Assembly: GCF_036408795.1 (NCBI RefSeq)
Contig: NZ_JAZGJP010000008.1
Span: forward strand, 53,773-117,772
From: Olsenella_L kribbiana
Lineage (GTDB): Bacteria > Actinomycetota > Coriobacteriia > Coriobacteriales > Atopobiaceae
Direction: 5' to 3'
Length of the DNA stretch: 64,000 nt
This document shows positions 33,329 through 42,200 of this stretch, one piece after another. Within the stretch, counting starts at the first letter, position 1. Each line of letters opens with the position of its first letter. The notes under the pieces are model-generated. The model had not been told where the DNA came from, did not search any database, and worked only from the letters and a program-made list of their open reading frames with translations. The translations under genes were made by a program, and so were the position numbers.

Positions 33329-34486
33329 CTAGATGCCTGCCTTCTCGTAGCGCTCTGCCATCTCGTCGAGCGATGCCATCTCTACCTTTGGCGCCTTTCC
33401 GTAGCTGCCGAACTCGACGATGAGGGTGGAGACCGCTTCCTTGACGCCGCGCTCGATTGCATCGACGAGCGCCTGGCGGTCAGGGTCTTCCACGGTGCCG
33501 TACATGACCGTGTCATAGACAGGTGGCAGGAAGACGCGCGGATCGGGGTTTTCGGGATGTGCCAGCAGAAGCTCGTATACGCCGCCGACAGATGCGCTCT
33601 TCTGGAGCTCTGGGCGCAGGTGGAAGAGCTCGCGCATGTTGCGCGTGACAGCCAGGCGGATGTCCGTGTCGACATTGATCTTGCTGATGCCTGCCGGAAT
33701 GGCTGCCTTGAGCTCATCGAGCGAGATGCCATGGGCATTATGGATGCTGCCGCCAAGCTCGTTGATCTCCTCGACGATATAGGCGGGGACGGTCGATGAG
33801 CCGTGGCTAACGAGCGCGCAGTCGAGCCCCTCATGTGCAAGGCATTCGCGTACGGCAATCGGGATTTCGCGGCGCAGCTTCACGTTCTTGCCCTTCGATG
33901 GTCCATGCATCGTGCCATAGGAGATGGCAAGGGCATCGACGCCAGTCGCGCGGACGAATTCCACTGCCTTGAGCGGGTTCGTATAGGTGCTTGTGGCAGC
34001 GAATACATGGTCTTCGACGCCCGCCAGGACGCCGAGCTCGCCTTCCACGGAGACGCCTTTCGGATGTGCGTACTTCACGACCTCGCGCGTGAGCTCGATA
34101 TTGTCCTCGAAAGGCAGCGCCGATCCATCGATCATCACAGAGGTGTAGCCGCCGGCGATGGCTGCCTTGACAGATGCCATGTCACGCCCGTGGTCGAGGT
34201 GCAAGACGATGGGGATGGGGCTGTTCTCGCCGAATTTCTTGACGGCGTCGCCGATGTTTTTGGCGCCGCGGATCTTGTCCTCGACAGTTCCGTTCTGGAA
34301 GTCGGCACGCCCTCCCATGAATGCATTGGCAAGATCTGCTCCCTGCAGTATGGCGGCGCTTCTCAGGATCTCGTGGGCTTCGATGACGGCCTTTGCCTGA
34401 CAGACGGCATTCACATTGAAGGCGCCCTGGGCATAGCCGCCGGCTCTGGCGGCATCGAGCACGGGCTTGAGTGGAACGAGGGGCAT
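33329..34486 (-). CDS. fba: Class II fructose-bisphosphate aldolase family protein
   Basis: 385 residues, about 70 longer than common class IIB enzymes owing to a C-terminal extension (from about 310). Zinc ligands and catalytic parts are present: HLDHGRD (about residue 96), MIDGSALPFEDNI, EGELGVLAGVEDHVF, and KINVDTDIRLA. The phosphate loops read GTMHGPSKG (usual GTSHGAYK) and LVSHGSSTVP (usual HGASS or HGGSG). It should cleave a ketose 1,6-bisphosphate-type substrate to dihydroxyacetone phosphate and an aldehyde. First enzyme gene of the operon, 42 bases after lacI copy 1; AAGGTG serves as the ribosome site. Confidence 0.88.
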   Translation of the reverse strand: MPLVPLKPVLDAARAGGYAQGAFNVNAVCQAKAVIEAHEILRSAAILQGADLANAFMGGRADFQNGTVEDKIRGAKNIGDAVKKFGENSPIPIVLHLDHGRDMASVKAAIAGGYTSVMIDGSALPFEDNIELTREVVKYAHPKGVSVEGELGVLAGVEDHVFAATSTYTNPLKAVEFVRATGVDALAISYGTMHGPSKGKNVKLRREIPIAVRECLAHEGLDCALVSHGSSTVPAYIVEEINELGGSIHNAHGISLDELKAAIPAGISKINVDTDIRLAVTRNMRELFHLRPELQKSASVGGVYELLLAHPENPDPRVFLPPVYDTVMYGTVEDPDRQALVDAIERGVKEAVSTLIVEFGSYGKAPKVEMASLDEMAERYEKAGI

Positions 34487-34528
34487 GGCATCACCTTTCT
34501 CTTGGGGGTCTTCTGATTCCAGACGCTT

Positions 34529-35599
34529 TCACGTCTGCGGTGCTGGATAGGCATCGATGATGTCGGTGAGCTTCAAGGTGCGGGCCTCGGCAGGCTTTCC
34601 CTCGATCAGGCGCAGAAGCGCATCGGCGCAGGTGCGGCCTACCTCCACATTGGGAAGGCGCAGATAGAGGCCGGGGGAGAAGCGGGTTTCGCCGTTGTTG
34701 GCAAGCTCGCCGAAGATGAGGCCCGCTGATGGGCAGAAGCTGCGGAAGAGGTCGGTCCAGGTGGACCAGCTCGAGACCACGGCATCCCCCAGGCAGAGCC
34801 CGGCGGCTGCCGAGCGGACGGTCTGGACGAAGCGGTCGGTGAGCTCCCTGCCCTGGTCGGTCATGCCGACAGAGTAGCGGATATCCCAGGACTCGAGGTT
34901 TTCGAGGGTGACCGGCACGGTGCAGATGGAAAGCTGGCAGTCTGGATGTTGCGCCATGGCTTCGCGCACGCCGCGCTCCCGTTCCTCTTCCTGCGCCTTC
35001 GCGATGTCGGGTCTCAGGTAGAGGAGCTTGCCGGGATGCTTTTCGAGGATGCGTTCCACCAGAAAGCGCGCTCCTCCTTCATAGTCGAGATCGACGCTCG
35101 AATACGTTCCTGGCTTCATCTGGCAGTCATAGACCACAAGGGGGATGTGCTTTGAGCGGATGGCGGCAAGGCCTGCACGGTCCGGACCTTCGTTGTCCTT
35201 GCCGAGAAAGATCACGCCGTCGATCCTGCGCTCCATGTAGGCACGGATATAGTCCGCAGGACCATCTGCCTGGCGCCGTGCCGTGCAGAGAAGAAGGGAA
35301 TACCCTGCTTGATCGAGTCCCTTCTGGATGCCCTGGAGCGTCTGGGCAAAGCGGGGGACCGCCAGGTCCTTGTTGATGACAACACCGGCGCAGAACGATT
35401 TGCCGCCGCGCATGGTGCGGGCATTGGCATCGGGGATGTAGCCCAGATCGTTCACTGCCTGGAGCACGCGCTCGCGCGTTTCGGGACGCAGCTTCTGGTT
35501 CTGCACGTTGTTGATCACGTAGGAGACGGTGGCGGGGGCGACGCCTGCGGCTTTGGCCACATCGCGAAGCGTCACGCGCTTCCTGGAAGCTGTATCCAA
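34529..35599 (-). CDS. LacI-family transcription regulator (copy 1, sugar operon)
   Basis: 356 residues from TTG 35599 (GAGG about eight bases upstream). HTH: VTLRDVAKAAGVAPATVSYVINN, hinge RPETRERVLQAVNDLGYIPDANART, then a periplasmic-binding-like ligand domain. It is cotranscribed with fba-pfk-tpi-larA-pgi-TSUP and probably represses that operon until the pathway's sugar or a phosphorylated intermediate appears. Paralogous to the LacI protein at 35851-36906 along the whole length, including an unusual C-terminal SSWSTWTDLF/GELANNGE region. Confidence 0.88.
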   Translation of the reverse strand: MDTASRKRVTLRDVAKAAGVAPATVSYVINNVQNQKLRPETRERVLQAVNDLGYIPDANARTMRGGKSFCAGVVINKDLAVPRFAQTLQGIQKGLDQAGYSLLLCTARRQADGPADYIRAYMERRIDGVIFLGKDNEGPDRAGLAAIRSKHIPLVVYDCQMKPGTYSSVDLDYEGGARFLVERILEKHPGKLLYLRPDIAKAQEEERERGVREAMAQHPDCQLSICTVPVTLENLESWDIRYSVGMTDQGRELTDRFVQTVRSAAAGLCLGDAVVSSWSTWTDLFRSFCPSAGLIFGELANNGETRFSPGLYLRLPNVEVGRTCADALLRLIEGKPAEARTLKLTDIIDAYPAPQT

Positions 35600-35850
35600 A
35601 GGTATCGCCTCATCTCGCTCAGTAGGAACTTATGCGATTAAGCTAACAACACTATGGAATGATTTACCTGCAAATGCAAGAAAAGAGATTGCTGACGTGG
35701 AGAAAAGGCCAAAATATGGCCGCTTACGTGCCATATGATGCCGCTCGCTCTTGATTGCCATAGGTGGCGCACTGCTTGGAAAGAAGTGCAATAGAGCTGA
35801 TACGATTCAGTAAATCTGCATCAAAAGCAGACTGTGCCAGATGGGCAAGC
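35600..35850. other. 251-base spacer between the two lacI genes
   Basis: No gene. AT-rich relative to its surroundings; it must hold the promoter of the lacI-fba operon on the minus strand. A small TCTGC/GCAGA inverted repeat is present at 35815-35831. No perfect CG-centred LacI palindrome was found by eye. Confidence 0.4.
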
Positions 35851-36906
35851 TTAGAGATCGAGGCTTGTGACGGTCACGATGTTCGTGAGCTTGATCAGGC
35901 GTGACTGCGGCGTCGAGCCGCCGATGAGGGAAAGCACCTCGTCGGCACAGGTGATGCCGGCTCCATAGTTGGGCATGCGGGTATAGAAGTTCGCTGCCAT
36001 CCAGGACTCTCCGTTGTTGGCAAGCTCCGCGTATACGATCTTCTTGTCTGGATCAGCCTTCCGGAAATAGTGGGTCCAGGTAGCCCAGGATGCGATTACG
36101 GCATCGCCGTCTTCGAGCTCGTCGAGAGCTTGGCGGCAGGCCTCGATGAAGCGTTCGGTCAGGCGTATGCCTTCCTCGGTGTCTCCCACAAAGTGATGGG
36201 CATCCCAGATCTCGATTCTGTCCTTGGTGATCGGTGCCTGGCGAACCTTGAGCTCGACGTCGGGATGTGCCGAGACAACCTCGCGTATGCCCTGCTCGCG
36301 CTGGCGTTCCTGCTCCGTGTCGATCTGTGGCTCGAAATACAGGAGCCGTTTCGGACCCGTGGCCATGACGCGCTCTGCAATCAGGCGGGCACCTCCTGCA
36401 TAGTCATAATCGACTGTGCTGTAGGTGTCGGCATCCTGCTTGCAGTTGAAGACAACAAGCGGTGCATGCTCGTTCTGGAGGATGCGGATGCTGTCTGGAT
36501 CGGGCGTCTGGTCTTCGGTCCCTATGAAGATAATGCCGCCGATCTGTCCCTCGAGATAGGCGCTGACATAATCGGTGTAGCCCTGGAGTCCCACGGTATT
36601 GCCGAGAAGCAGCACGCTGTAGCCACGCTGCTCGAGCCTTTCCTGTATGCCATAGACCATCTGGCTGTAGCGGGGGACTGCCAGGTTCTTGTGGATGACA
36701 ACGCCGACGCAGGAGATGCGGCGGCTCCTCAGGGTGCGGGCGTGGGCATTGGGCATGTATCCGAGCTCCGCCACGGCCTCGAGCACGCGCTCGCGGGTCT
36801 TGGGGCTTATGGTCTGCCCTGGCGTGTTGTTGATGACATAGGAGACGGTGGCTGTCGTCACGCCCGCTGCTTGGGCAACATCCTTGAGGGTTGTGTGCCT
36901 TCCCAT
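35851..36906 (-). CDS. LacI-family transcription regulator (copy 2)
   Basis: 351 residues from ATG 36906 (GAGGAG upstream); a longer frame lacks a ribosome site. HTH TTLKDVAQAAGVTTATVSYVINNTPGQ; hinge SPKTRERVLEAVAELGYMPNAHART. The ligand domain matches copy 1 closely (for example SWATWTHYF and ELANNGESW). A perfect 10-bp CG-centred palindrome lies 40 bases upstream, in its own promoter zone and before the divergent ABC transporter. It probably controls itself and perhaps the transporter. Confidence 0.88.
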   Translation of the reverse strand: MGRHTTLKDVAQAAGVTTATVSYVINNTPGQTISPKTRERVLEAVAELGYMPNAHARTLRSRRISCVGVVIHKNLAVPRYSQMVYGIQERLEQRGYSVLLLGNTVGLQGYTDYVSAYLEGQIGGIIFIGTEDQTPDPDSIRILQNEHAPLVVFNCKQDADTYSTVDYDYAGGARLIAERVMATGPKRLLYFEPQIDTEQERQREQGIREVVSAHPDVELKVRQAPITKDRIEIWDAHHFVGDTEEGIRLTERFIEACRQALDELEDGDAVIASWATWTHYFRKADPDKKIVYAELANNGESWMAANFYTRMPNYGAGITCADEVLSLIGGSTPQSRLIKLTNIVTVTSLDL

Positions 36907-36946
36907 AGCGTCTCCTCGTTTCAAAGCTTTTTCGATTAAGTGAAAG

Positions 36947-36956
36947 AACGCGTTCA
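36947..36956. promoter_or_regulatory. LacI-type operator candidate
   Basis: GAACGCGTTC, a perfect CG-centred palindrome as recognised by LacI/GalR proteins, just upstream of lacI copy 2 and in the spacer to the divergent ABC operon. Confidence 0.5.
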
Positions 36957-37018
36957 CCTTGCATTCAGTATATCATGACAAGCTGAAGGCAAACACTTTC
37001 CTGACAGCATCAAGACCA

Positions 37019-37043
37019 ACCGTTTACCGAGGTCAAACGGTAA
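37019..37043. promoter_or_regulatory. Overlapping inverted repeats before the ABC importer operon
   Basis: ACCGTTT (37019-37025) with AAACGGT (37035-37041), overlapped by TTACCG (37024-37029) with CGGTAA (37038-37043). It lies mid-spacer in the 306-base gap 36907-37212, which is otherwise empty of genes. A regulator site for the importer is plausible. Confidence 0.4.
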
Positions 37044-37212
37044 TTATTGCGGTGGACGGTAGCAGAAGCGAAGCTGAGCGGTCTTTTGACAGGCTCGTAA
37101 TAAATTCTTCCTTCAATCGTTATCTTTCTTGTGATAAAAAACAGACAACTTAAACGAGTAAGTACTTCCTCGCGAACAGCTTGTTGGGTAGGGCAGCCTA
37201 AGGAGGCAGACG

Positions 37213-37992
37213 TTGGAAGAGAAGAAGCCATCAATCTGGAACAAGGTGCCCAGCTGGGCATGGAAACTGATCTCGCTGGCGCTCGCTATCCTCGTATGGG
37301 TGCTTGCATCAAGCAAGTGGCCTGCGGTCTTCGCGTCTCCGGCAAAGGTCTGGGAAGCGTTCATGAAGCTGTCTGGCAACGGCACGCTCTGGAAGAATGC
37401 CTGGGCATCGGTCTCCCGTGTCCTTGCCGGTTTCGGCATCGCCTTCGTCGTCTCCATCCCGGTGGCGTTTCTTATGGCATGGTATGACCCGTTCCGCCAT
37501 ATCGTCGAGCCCTGGATCCAGTTCATCAGGAACATCCCGCCTCTTGCCTACGTCTTCCTGATCATTGCAGCTCTCGGCATCGGCCAGACCTCGAAGGTCA
37601 CCGTCATCTTCATTGCAGCCTTCCTTGTCATGGTCGTCACGATCTACCAGGGCGTCAAAGGTGTCGATACGACGCTCATCAAGGCTGCGAAGGTGCTTGG
37701 CGCCAAGCAGAAGGACATCTTTTTCAAGGTGATCATCCCTGCTTCCACGCCCTTCATCCTCGTCGCTGCCCGCCTGGGCCTTTCCACGTCGCTCACGACG
37801 CTCATGGCATCCGAGATTGTCGGCGGCGACCGCGGCCTCGGCATGATGATCCAGCAGGCAAGCGGCTACTACCAGATGGATGTCGTGCTTCTCGGCATCA
37901 TCATGCTCGGCATCATCGGCATCATCTTCGAGAAGATTGTCCGCTATCTCGAGAAGCGCTTCACGGGGTGGCAGGAAACGGTCCAGCAGTAG
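37213..37992 (+). CDS. ABC transporter permease, sulfonate/taurine/nitrate class (SsuC-like)
   Basis: 259 residues from TTG 37213, which has a near-perfect AAGGAGG six bases upstream. Six hydrophobic segments. The SsuC/TauC markers are present: WVLASSKWPAVFASPAKVWEAF at the N-terminus, IPVAFLMAWYD, and the coupling loop KGVDTTLIKAAKVLGAKQKDIFFKVIIPASTPFI. It pairs with the ATPase and Tat-exported lipoprotein downstream. Substrates of this class include alkanesulfonates, taurine, nitrate and thiamine precursors; sequence alone does not choose. Confidence 0.85.
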   Translation: MEEKKPSIWNKVPSWAWKLISLALAILVWVLASSKWPAVFASPAKVWEAFMKLSGNGTLWKNAWASVSRVLAGFGIAFVVSIPVAFLMAWYDPFRHIVEPWIQFIRNIPPLAYVFLIIAALGIGQTSKVTVIFIAAFLVMVVTIYQGVKGVDTTLIKAAKVLGAKQKDIFFKVIIPASTPFILVAARLGLSTSLTTLMASEIVGGDRGLGMMIQQASGYYQMDVVLLGIIMLGIIGIIFEKIVRYLEKRFTGWQETVQQ

Positions 37993-38037
37993 ACGACTCT
38001 ACATTCCGGCAGGCCTTCGTCAGTAAGCGAGCTAAAG

Positions 38038-38877
38038 ATGAGCGAGAAAACTGTTTTCGAGATCGATGAAGCACCTATCAGCCACGACCTCTCGGATACG
38101 CGTCCGGTGAGGGTCCATATCGACAATGTCGTCAAGAAGTTCCAGACCCGCAAGGGCGAGATGACCGCCCTGAACGGCGTCAGCTTCGATATTCACCAGA
38201 ACGAGTTCGTCTGCGTGGTCGGCCCTTCCGGCTGCGGCAAGTCGACACTTCTGAACATCATCGGCGGTCTCGAGAAGCCGACATCTGGAACGGTGACGGT
38301 CGACGGCAAGCCGGTGGAGGGGCCTGGTCCCGACCGTGGCGTCGTGTTCCAGCAATATGCCCTCTTTCCGTGGCTCACGGTCGAAGACAATGTCAAGTTC
38401 GGCCTCAAGCTCCAGGGCAAGAGCCCGGAAGAATGCAACGAGATTGCGCAGAAGTACATCAAGCTCGTGCAGCTCGAGGATTTTGCGAAGAGCTATCCGA
38501 AGGAGCTTTCGGGCGGCATGAAGCAGCGTGTCGCAATCGCGCGCGCCTATGCCGTGAATCCTGAAGTGCTGCTCATGGACGAGCCGTTCGGCGCGCTCGA
38601 TGCCCAGACGAGGACGCAGCTGCAGTCCGAGCTCCTGAAGACCTGGGAGAAGGAGAAGAAGACCTGCTTCTTCATCACGCACGATGTCGAGGAGGCAATC
38701 ATCCTTGCCCAGCGTGTCGTGATCATGTATGCGCGCCCTGGGCGCGTGAAGGATATCGTCAATATCGATATCCCGTATCCGCGCACGCAGGAGACGAAGA
38801 TGTCTCCGCGCTTCCTCGAGCTCAAGAACTATATCTGGAGCCAGGTCTATCAGGAGTATCTCTCCGTCAGGAAATAG
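38038..38877 (+). CDS. ABC transporter ATPase, sulfonate/taurine/nitrate class (SsuB-like)
   Basis: 279 residues. Walker A GPSGCGKST, Q-loop VVFQQYALFPWLTVEDNV, signature LSGGMKQRVAIARA, Walker B LLMDEPFGALDAQTR, switch His FITHDVEEA. The LFPWLTV and GALDAQTR blocks are typical of SsuB/TauB. There is a 25-residue N-terminal extension before VRVHIDNVVKKF. It couples to the permease encoded 45 bases upstream. The ribosome site is weak. Confidence 0.88.
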   Translation: MSEKTVFEIDEAPISHDLSDTRPVRVHIDNVVKKFQTRKGEMTALNGVSFDIHQNEFVCVVGPSGCGKSTLLNIIGGLEKPTSGTVTVDGKPVEGPGPDRGVVFQQYALFPWLTVEDNVKFGLKLQGKSPEECNEIAQKYIKLVQLEDFAKSYPKELSGGMKQRVAIARAYAVNPEVLLMDEPFGALDAQTRTQLQSELLKTWEKEKKTCFFITHDVEEAIILAQRVVIMYARPGRVKDIVNIDIPYPRTQETKMSPRFLELKNYIWSQVYQEYLSVRK

Positions 38878-38892
38878 CGGTCATGGTGTCTG

Positions 38893-38908
38893 CGGGGGTG
38901 CGCCCCCG
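38893..38908 (+). other. GC hairpin between ABC ATPase and binding-protein genes
   Basis: CGGGGG-TGCG-CCCCCG directly after the ATPase stop and 47 bases before the binding-protein start; no T-run. It could protect or process the message so that the binding protein is made in excess. Confidence 0.4.
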
Positions 38909-38954
38909 AACAATGGATCGGAATGCGGTACGCAACAGGGGAAAGGAACCATCC

Positions 38955-40037
38955 ATGAACAAGATCGATGCGCTTGGACTTACCCGCCGGTCGTTCCTCA
39001 AGGCTGCTGGTGCAGTCGGTGCCTGCGGTGCAGGCCTTATGCTCGCCGCTTGCGGCTCGAACGCGCAGAGCACAGGCTCCAGCGATTCAAAGGACAGCGG
39101 GTCCTCCTCGAAGTACGAACCGGTCAGCGTGAATGTTGCCTTCATGCCGAACCTTGGCTCTGCAGGCACGCTCTTCGCTGCCCTCGACCAGGGGTACTTC
39201 GACAAGTTCAATATCACGGTCGAGACGAAGCAGTTCGATGCCGGTCCGGCAGAGATTGCAGCAATGCAGTCCGGCGACATCGACTTCGCGCAGATCGGCC
39301 ATGGTGCACATGCCCTGTGCATCGAAGGCCAGGCAAAGATCTTCTCGTTCGAGGGCAATTCCCAGGCAGACTGCGTCGTGGCGAACAAGAGCCATGGAAT
39401 CAGCACGGCCAAGGACCTCAAGGGCAAGACGATTGCCGTAGCTTCCGGCACCTCGTCCGAAGTCATCCTGAACTATGTCCTGGCCGATGCGGGCCTCACG
39501 AAGGACGATGTCACGCTGACCGAGATGAAGGTCGACGGAATGACGACAGCAATGATTGCTGGCCAGATCGATGCCTGTGCCACCTGGTCGCCGAATACGA
39601 TCACGCTTGAGGAGCAGCTCGGCGATGACTATCTGGTCCTGGGCACGAATACCGACTACACCGACAAGGTCGCCTTCCCGTCCTCCTATGTATGCCTGCC
39701 CGACTACGCAGATTCGAACAAGGAGGTGCTCGAGCGCTTCGAGGCTGCCCTCGATATGGGCAAGGTATATCGTGCCGAGCATATCGACGAAGTCGCAAAG
39801 CTCCTGGCTGACAAGCTTGGTCTTCCGGAGGAGACGCTCCTGCAGTCTACCGGCGAAGGCGACTGGCAGGGCGCTGTCGACGCTATCGGCGATACCGACA
39901 AGATCCTTGGCTACTACAAGGCACAGCAGCAGGTCTTCCTCGACAACGGCCGCATCACCGAGGCAGTGCCGGTGGAGAACTATGTCCTGTCCGAGGTGAT
40001 CACCGAGGGCGACAAGCTCTACAAGGAGAACAAGTAG
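38955..40037 (+). CDS. ABC transporter substrate-binding lipoprotein, SsuA/TauA/NMT1-like
   Basis: 360 residues from ATG 38955 (GGGAAAGGAA upstream). Tat motif TRRSFLKA at residues 9-16 and lipobox LAAC with Cys at about 36, then a Ser-rich tether. The fold is SsuA/NMT1-like: VNVAFMPNLGSAGTLFAALDQGYFDKFNITVETKQF, SGDIDFAQIGHGAHALC, KDLKGKTIAVASGTSSEVILNYVL, DACATWSPNT. Membrane-anchored receptor of the importer. The ligand is unknown; neighbours suggest a sulfonate or sulfo-sugar. Confidence 0.87.
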   Translation: MNKIDALGLTRRSFLKAAGAVGACGAGLMLAACGSNAQSTGSSDSKDSGSSSKYEPVSVNVAFMPNLGSAGTLFAALDQGYFDKFNITVETKQFDAGPAEIAAMQSGDIDFAQIGHGAHALCIEGQAKIFSFEGNSQADCVVANKSHGISTAKDLKGKTIAVASGTSSEVILNYVLADAGLTKDDVTLTEMKVDGMTTAMIAGQIDACATWSPNTITLEEQLGDDYLVLGTNTDYTDKVAFPSSYVCLPDYADSNKEVLERFEAALDMGKVYRAEHIDEVAKLLADKLGLPEETLLQSTGEGDWQGAVDAIGDTDKILGYYKAQQQVFLDNGRITEAVPVENYVLSEVITEGDKLYKENK

Positions 40038-40135
40038 CGCACAGCAGCTTGATTGCATGCTGTCCCTGAGAGCCTCTTCTGGTGGACTGCTCCCCGGTCC
40101 TGCGGGAGAGGCTCTTTTCAACGGCTGGAGGAGCT

Positions 40136-40951
40136 ATGGATTACTATCACATCTCAGCTGAGGATCTGGGGAAGGACGCCAAGATCCCGCTTGCATTTCC
40201 GGGCGACTCTGCGGCTGTCTTCTTCCAGATGGCACAGGATATGGTCCACACCATCCGCGAGCATAATAGGGAGCAGGAACGTACGGTCTTCATCTGCCCG
40301 GTGGGACCGGTGGGCCAGTACCCCTACTTCGTGAAGCTCGTGAACGAGGAGCGGCTCTCCCTCAAGAATGTCTGGTTCTGCAATATGGACGAGTATCTGA
40401 CAGACGAGGATGAGTGGATCTCAGAAGACGATGGGCTGTCGTTTCGCGGCTTCATGAACCGCATGGTCTACACCAAGCTCGATCCCGAGCTTGCCATGCC
40501 GGCCTCTCAGCGTCTCTTCCCGGACCCTGCGCATCCCGAAGCCATCGGAGATGCGATAGAGAGCCTGGGCGGTGTCGATATCGCGTTCGGCGGTATCGGC
40601 ATCACGGGGCATCTTGCCTTCAATGAGCCCCAGCCTGAACTTTCTGCAGATGAATTCGCGCAGCTCGAGACCAGGGCGCTCTCTATCCGTCCTGAGACCA
40701 GGGCGACGAACAGCGCTGCCGATCTCTGCGGAGCCCTCGAAGACATGCCGCATCGTGCCGTGACCATCGGCATGAAAGAGATCCTGTCGGCACGCCAGGT
40801 CCGCCTCGGCGTATTCAGGACCTGGCATCGTGGTGCTGTCCGCCATGCTGCCTATGGAGAGATTTCGGCTTCGTTCCCGGCGACGCTTCTGCAGAAGCAT
40901 CCCGATGCCCTCATCTATGTGAATGACGTGGCACGCGAGCGCGCCTACTAG
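40136..40951 (+). CDS. nagB: Glucosamine-6-phosphate deaminase family protein
   Basis: 271 residues from ATG 40136 (GGAGGAG upstream). NagB markers are present: CPVGPVGQYPYFV, catalytic Asp/Glu in WFCNMDEYL, GGVDIAFGGIGITGHLAFNEP with the ring-opening His, and VTIGMKEILSA. It converts glucosamine 6-phosphate to fructose 6-phosphate and ammonia. The N-terminal region is more diverged than in E. coli NagB. nagA follows 10 bases later, so the pair degrades N-acetylglucosamine 6-phosphate into glycolysis. Confidence 0.85.
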   Translation: MDYYHISAEDLGKDAKIPLAFPGDSAAVFFQMAQDMVHTIREHNREQERTVFICPVGPVGQYPYFVKLVNEERLSLKNVWFCNMDEYLTDEDEWISEDDGLSFRGFMNRMVYTKLDPELAMPASQRLFPDPAHPEAIGDAIESLGGVDIAFGGIGITGHLAFNEPQPELSADEFAQLETRALSIRPETRATNSAADLCGALEDMPHRAVTIGMKEILSARQVRLGVFRTWHRGAVRHAAYGEISASFPATLLQKHPDALIYVNDVARERAY

Positions 40952-40961
40952 GAGGGGAGCC

Positions 40962-42125
40962 ATGGAGGATTCCGTCTACATACAGGGTGCCCGCGTCGTG
41001 AGCGACGGCTCGGTCTTCCGTGCCGACATCACTATCGAGCGGGGACTCATCACGCGCGTCGGTTCCGGATTCGACAATCCAGGCGAGCTTCCTGTCATCG
41101 ATGCCTCGGGGCTCTATGCGCTGCCCGGCTTCATGGATGTCCATACGCATGGCGCCGCAGGGGTCGATGTGAACGAGGGGAGTGCAGCAGGACTCCGCAA
41201 GATCGGTCGCTTCTTCGCCTCGCAGGGCGTGACTGCCTGGCTCTGCTCGATCCTGACCGATACGCCTGAGCAGACGCTCAGATGCATCGCTGCCGCGAAA
41301 GAGGTCATCGAAGGCGGACCCTATGATGGGGCGGCATTGGTCGGCATCCATCTCGAAGGGCCGTGCCTGTCGTCCGAGTACAAAGGTGCCATGCCGGAGC
41401 ATCTGCTCATGCACGAGGCAGATCCTGCCCTTTTCCGGAAATATCAGGATGCTGCCGGCGGCCATATCCTCTATACAACGCTTGCGCCTGAGGTGCCTGG
41501 CGTGCCTGAGCTCATCCCGCAGCTTGCCGGCATGGGCATCACGGCCGCAATCGGGCACTCCGGTGCCGGATATGAGCTCTCGATGGCATGCGTGAAGGCC
41601 GGCGCCAAGGCAGCCACGCATGTCGGGAATGCCATGAGGCTCTTCCACCAGCATGAGCCTGCCATCTTCGGCGTAGCGCTCGAGACCGATATCTATGCAG
41701 AGACCATCTGCGATGGCCGCCATCTTGTGCCAGGGACCGTCAGGCTCTATCTCAAGGCAAAGGGATGGGACCGCATCCTCGGCATCACCGATTCGATTAT
41801 GGCGGCAGGGCTTCCGGATGGAAAGTACAAGCTCGGCGTGAACGATGTCGTGGTCGTCGATGGGGATGCAAAGCTCGCGACGACGGGTGTGCGTGCAGGC
41901 TCCACGCTGACGCAGGTGCAGGCACTGCGCAACTTCATGAAGTTCACCGGGGCTCCAATCGAGGACGCCTCCAAGGCCATGACAAAGAACCCCGCAGATC
42001 TCTTCGAGATGCATGACAGGGGCCATGTCGCTGTCGGCATGCGGGGAGACCTTGTGCTGCTCGACCAGAAGCTCGAGGTCGTGCGCACCTATGTTGGAGG
42101 AAGGAATGTCTACAGCAGGACCTGA
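40962..42125 (+). CDS. nagA: N-acetylglucosamine-6-phosphate deacetylase
   Basis: 387 residues; ATG 40962 follows TAGGAGGGG. An amidohydrolase-superfamily barrel: PGFMDVHTHGAAGVDVNEG (metal His pair), GIHLEGPCLSSEYKGAMPE (metal Glu), IGHSGAGYELSMA, ATHVGNAM (His), and catalytic Asp in ILGITDSIMAAG. The C-terminus returns to the beta sandwich (VGMRGDLVLLDQKLEVVRTYVGGRNVY). It removes acetate from GlcNAc-6-P and supplies NagB. Ends at a terminator. Confidence 0.92.
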   Translation: MEDSVYIQGARVVSDGSVFRADITIERGLITRVGSGFDNPGELPVIDASGLYALPGFMDVHTHGAAGVDVNEGSAAGLRKIGRFFASQGVTAWLCSILTDTPEQTLRCIAAAKEVIEGGPYDGAALVGIHLEGPCLSSEYKGAMPEHLLMHEADPALFRKYQDAAGGHILYTTLAPEVPGVPELIPQLAGMGITAAIGHSGAGYELSMACVKAGAKAATHVGNAMRLFHQHEPAIFGVALETDIYAETICDGRHLVPGTVRLYLKAKGWDRILGITDSIMAAGLPDGKYKLGVNDVVVVDGDAKLATTGVRAGSTLTQVQALRNFMKFTGAPIEDASKAMTKNPADLFEMHDRGHVAVGMRGDLVLLDQKLEVVRTYVGGRNVYSRT

Positions 42126-42151
42126 TACGGTCATCGATGCTGTGGAAAGAG

Positions 42152-42190
42152 GGGAGGCCAGCACCTGTATGGGGTGCTGGCCTCCCTTGC
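42152..42190 (+). terminator. Terminator after nagA
   Basis: 14-bp stem GGGAGGCCAGCACC/GGTGCTGGCCTCCC with a short loop, followed by TTGC. Confidence 0.7.
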
Positions 42191-42200
42191 GAATCCAGCG

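Noticed and set aside
38893..38908. Hairpin in the ABC operon as a full terminator
   Set aside because: No T-run follows and the binding-protein gene of the same transporter lies 47 bases downstream, so full termination is unlikely.
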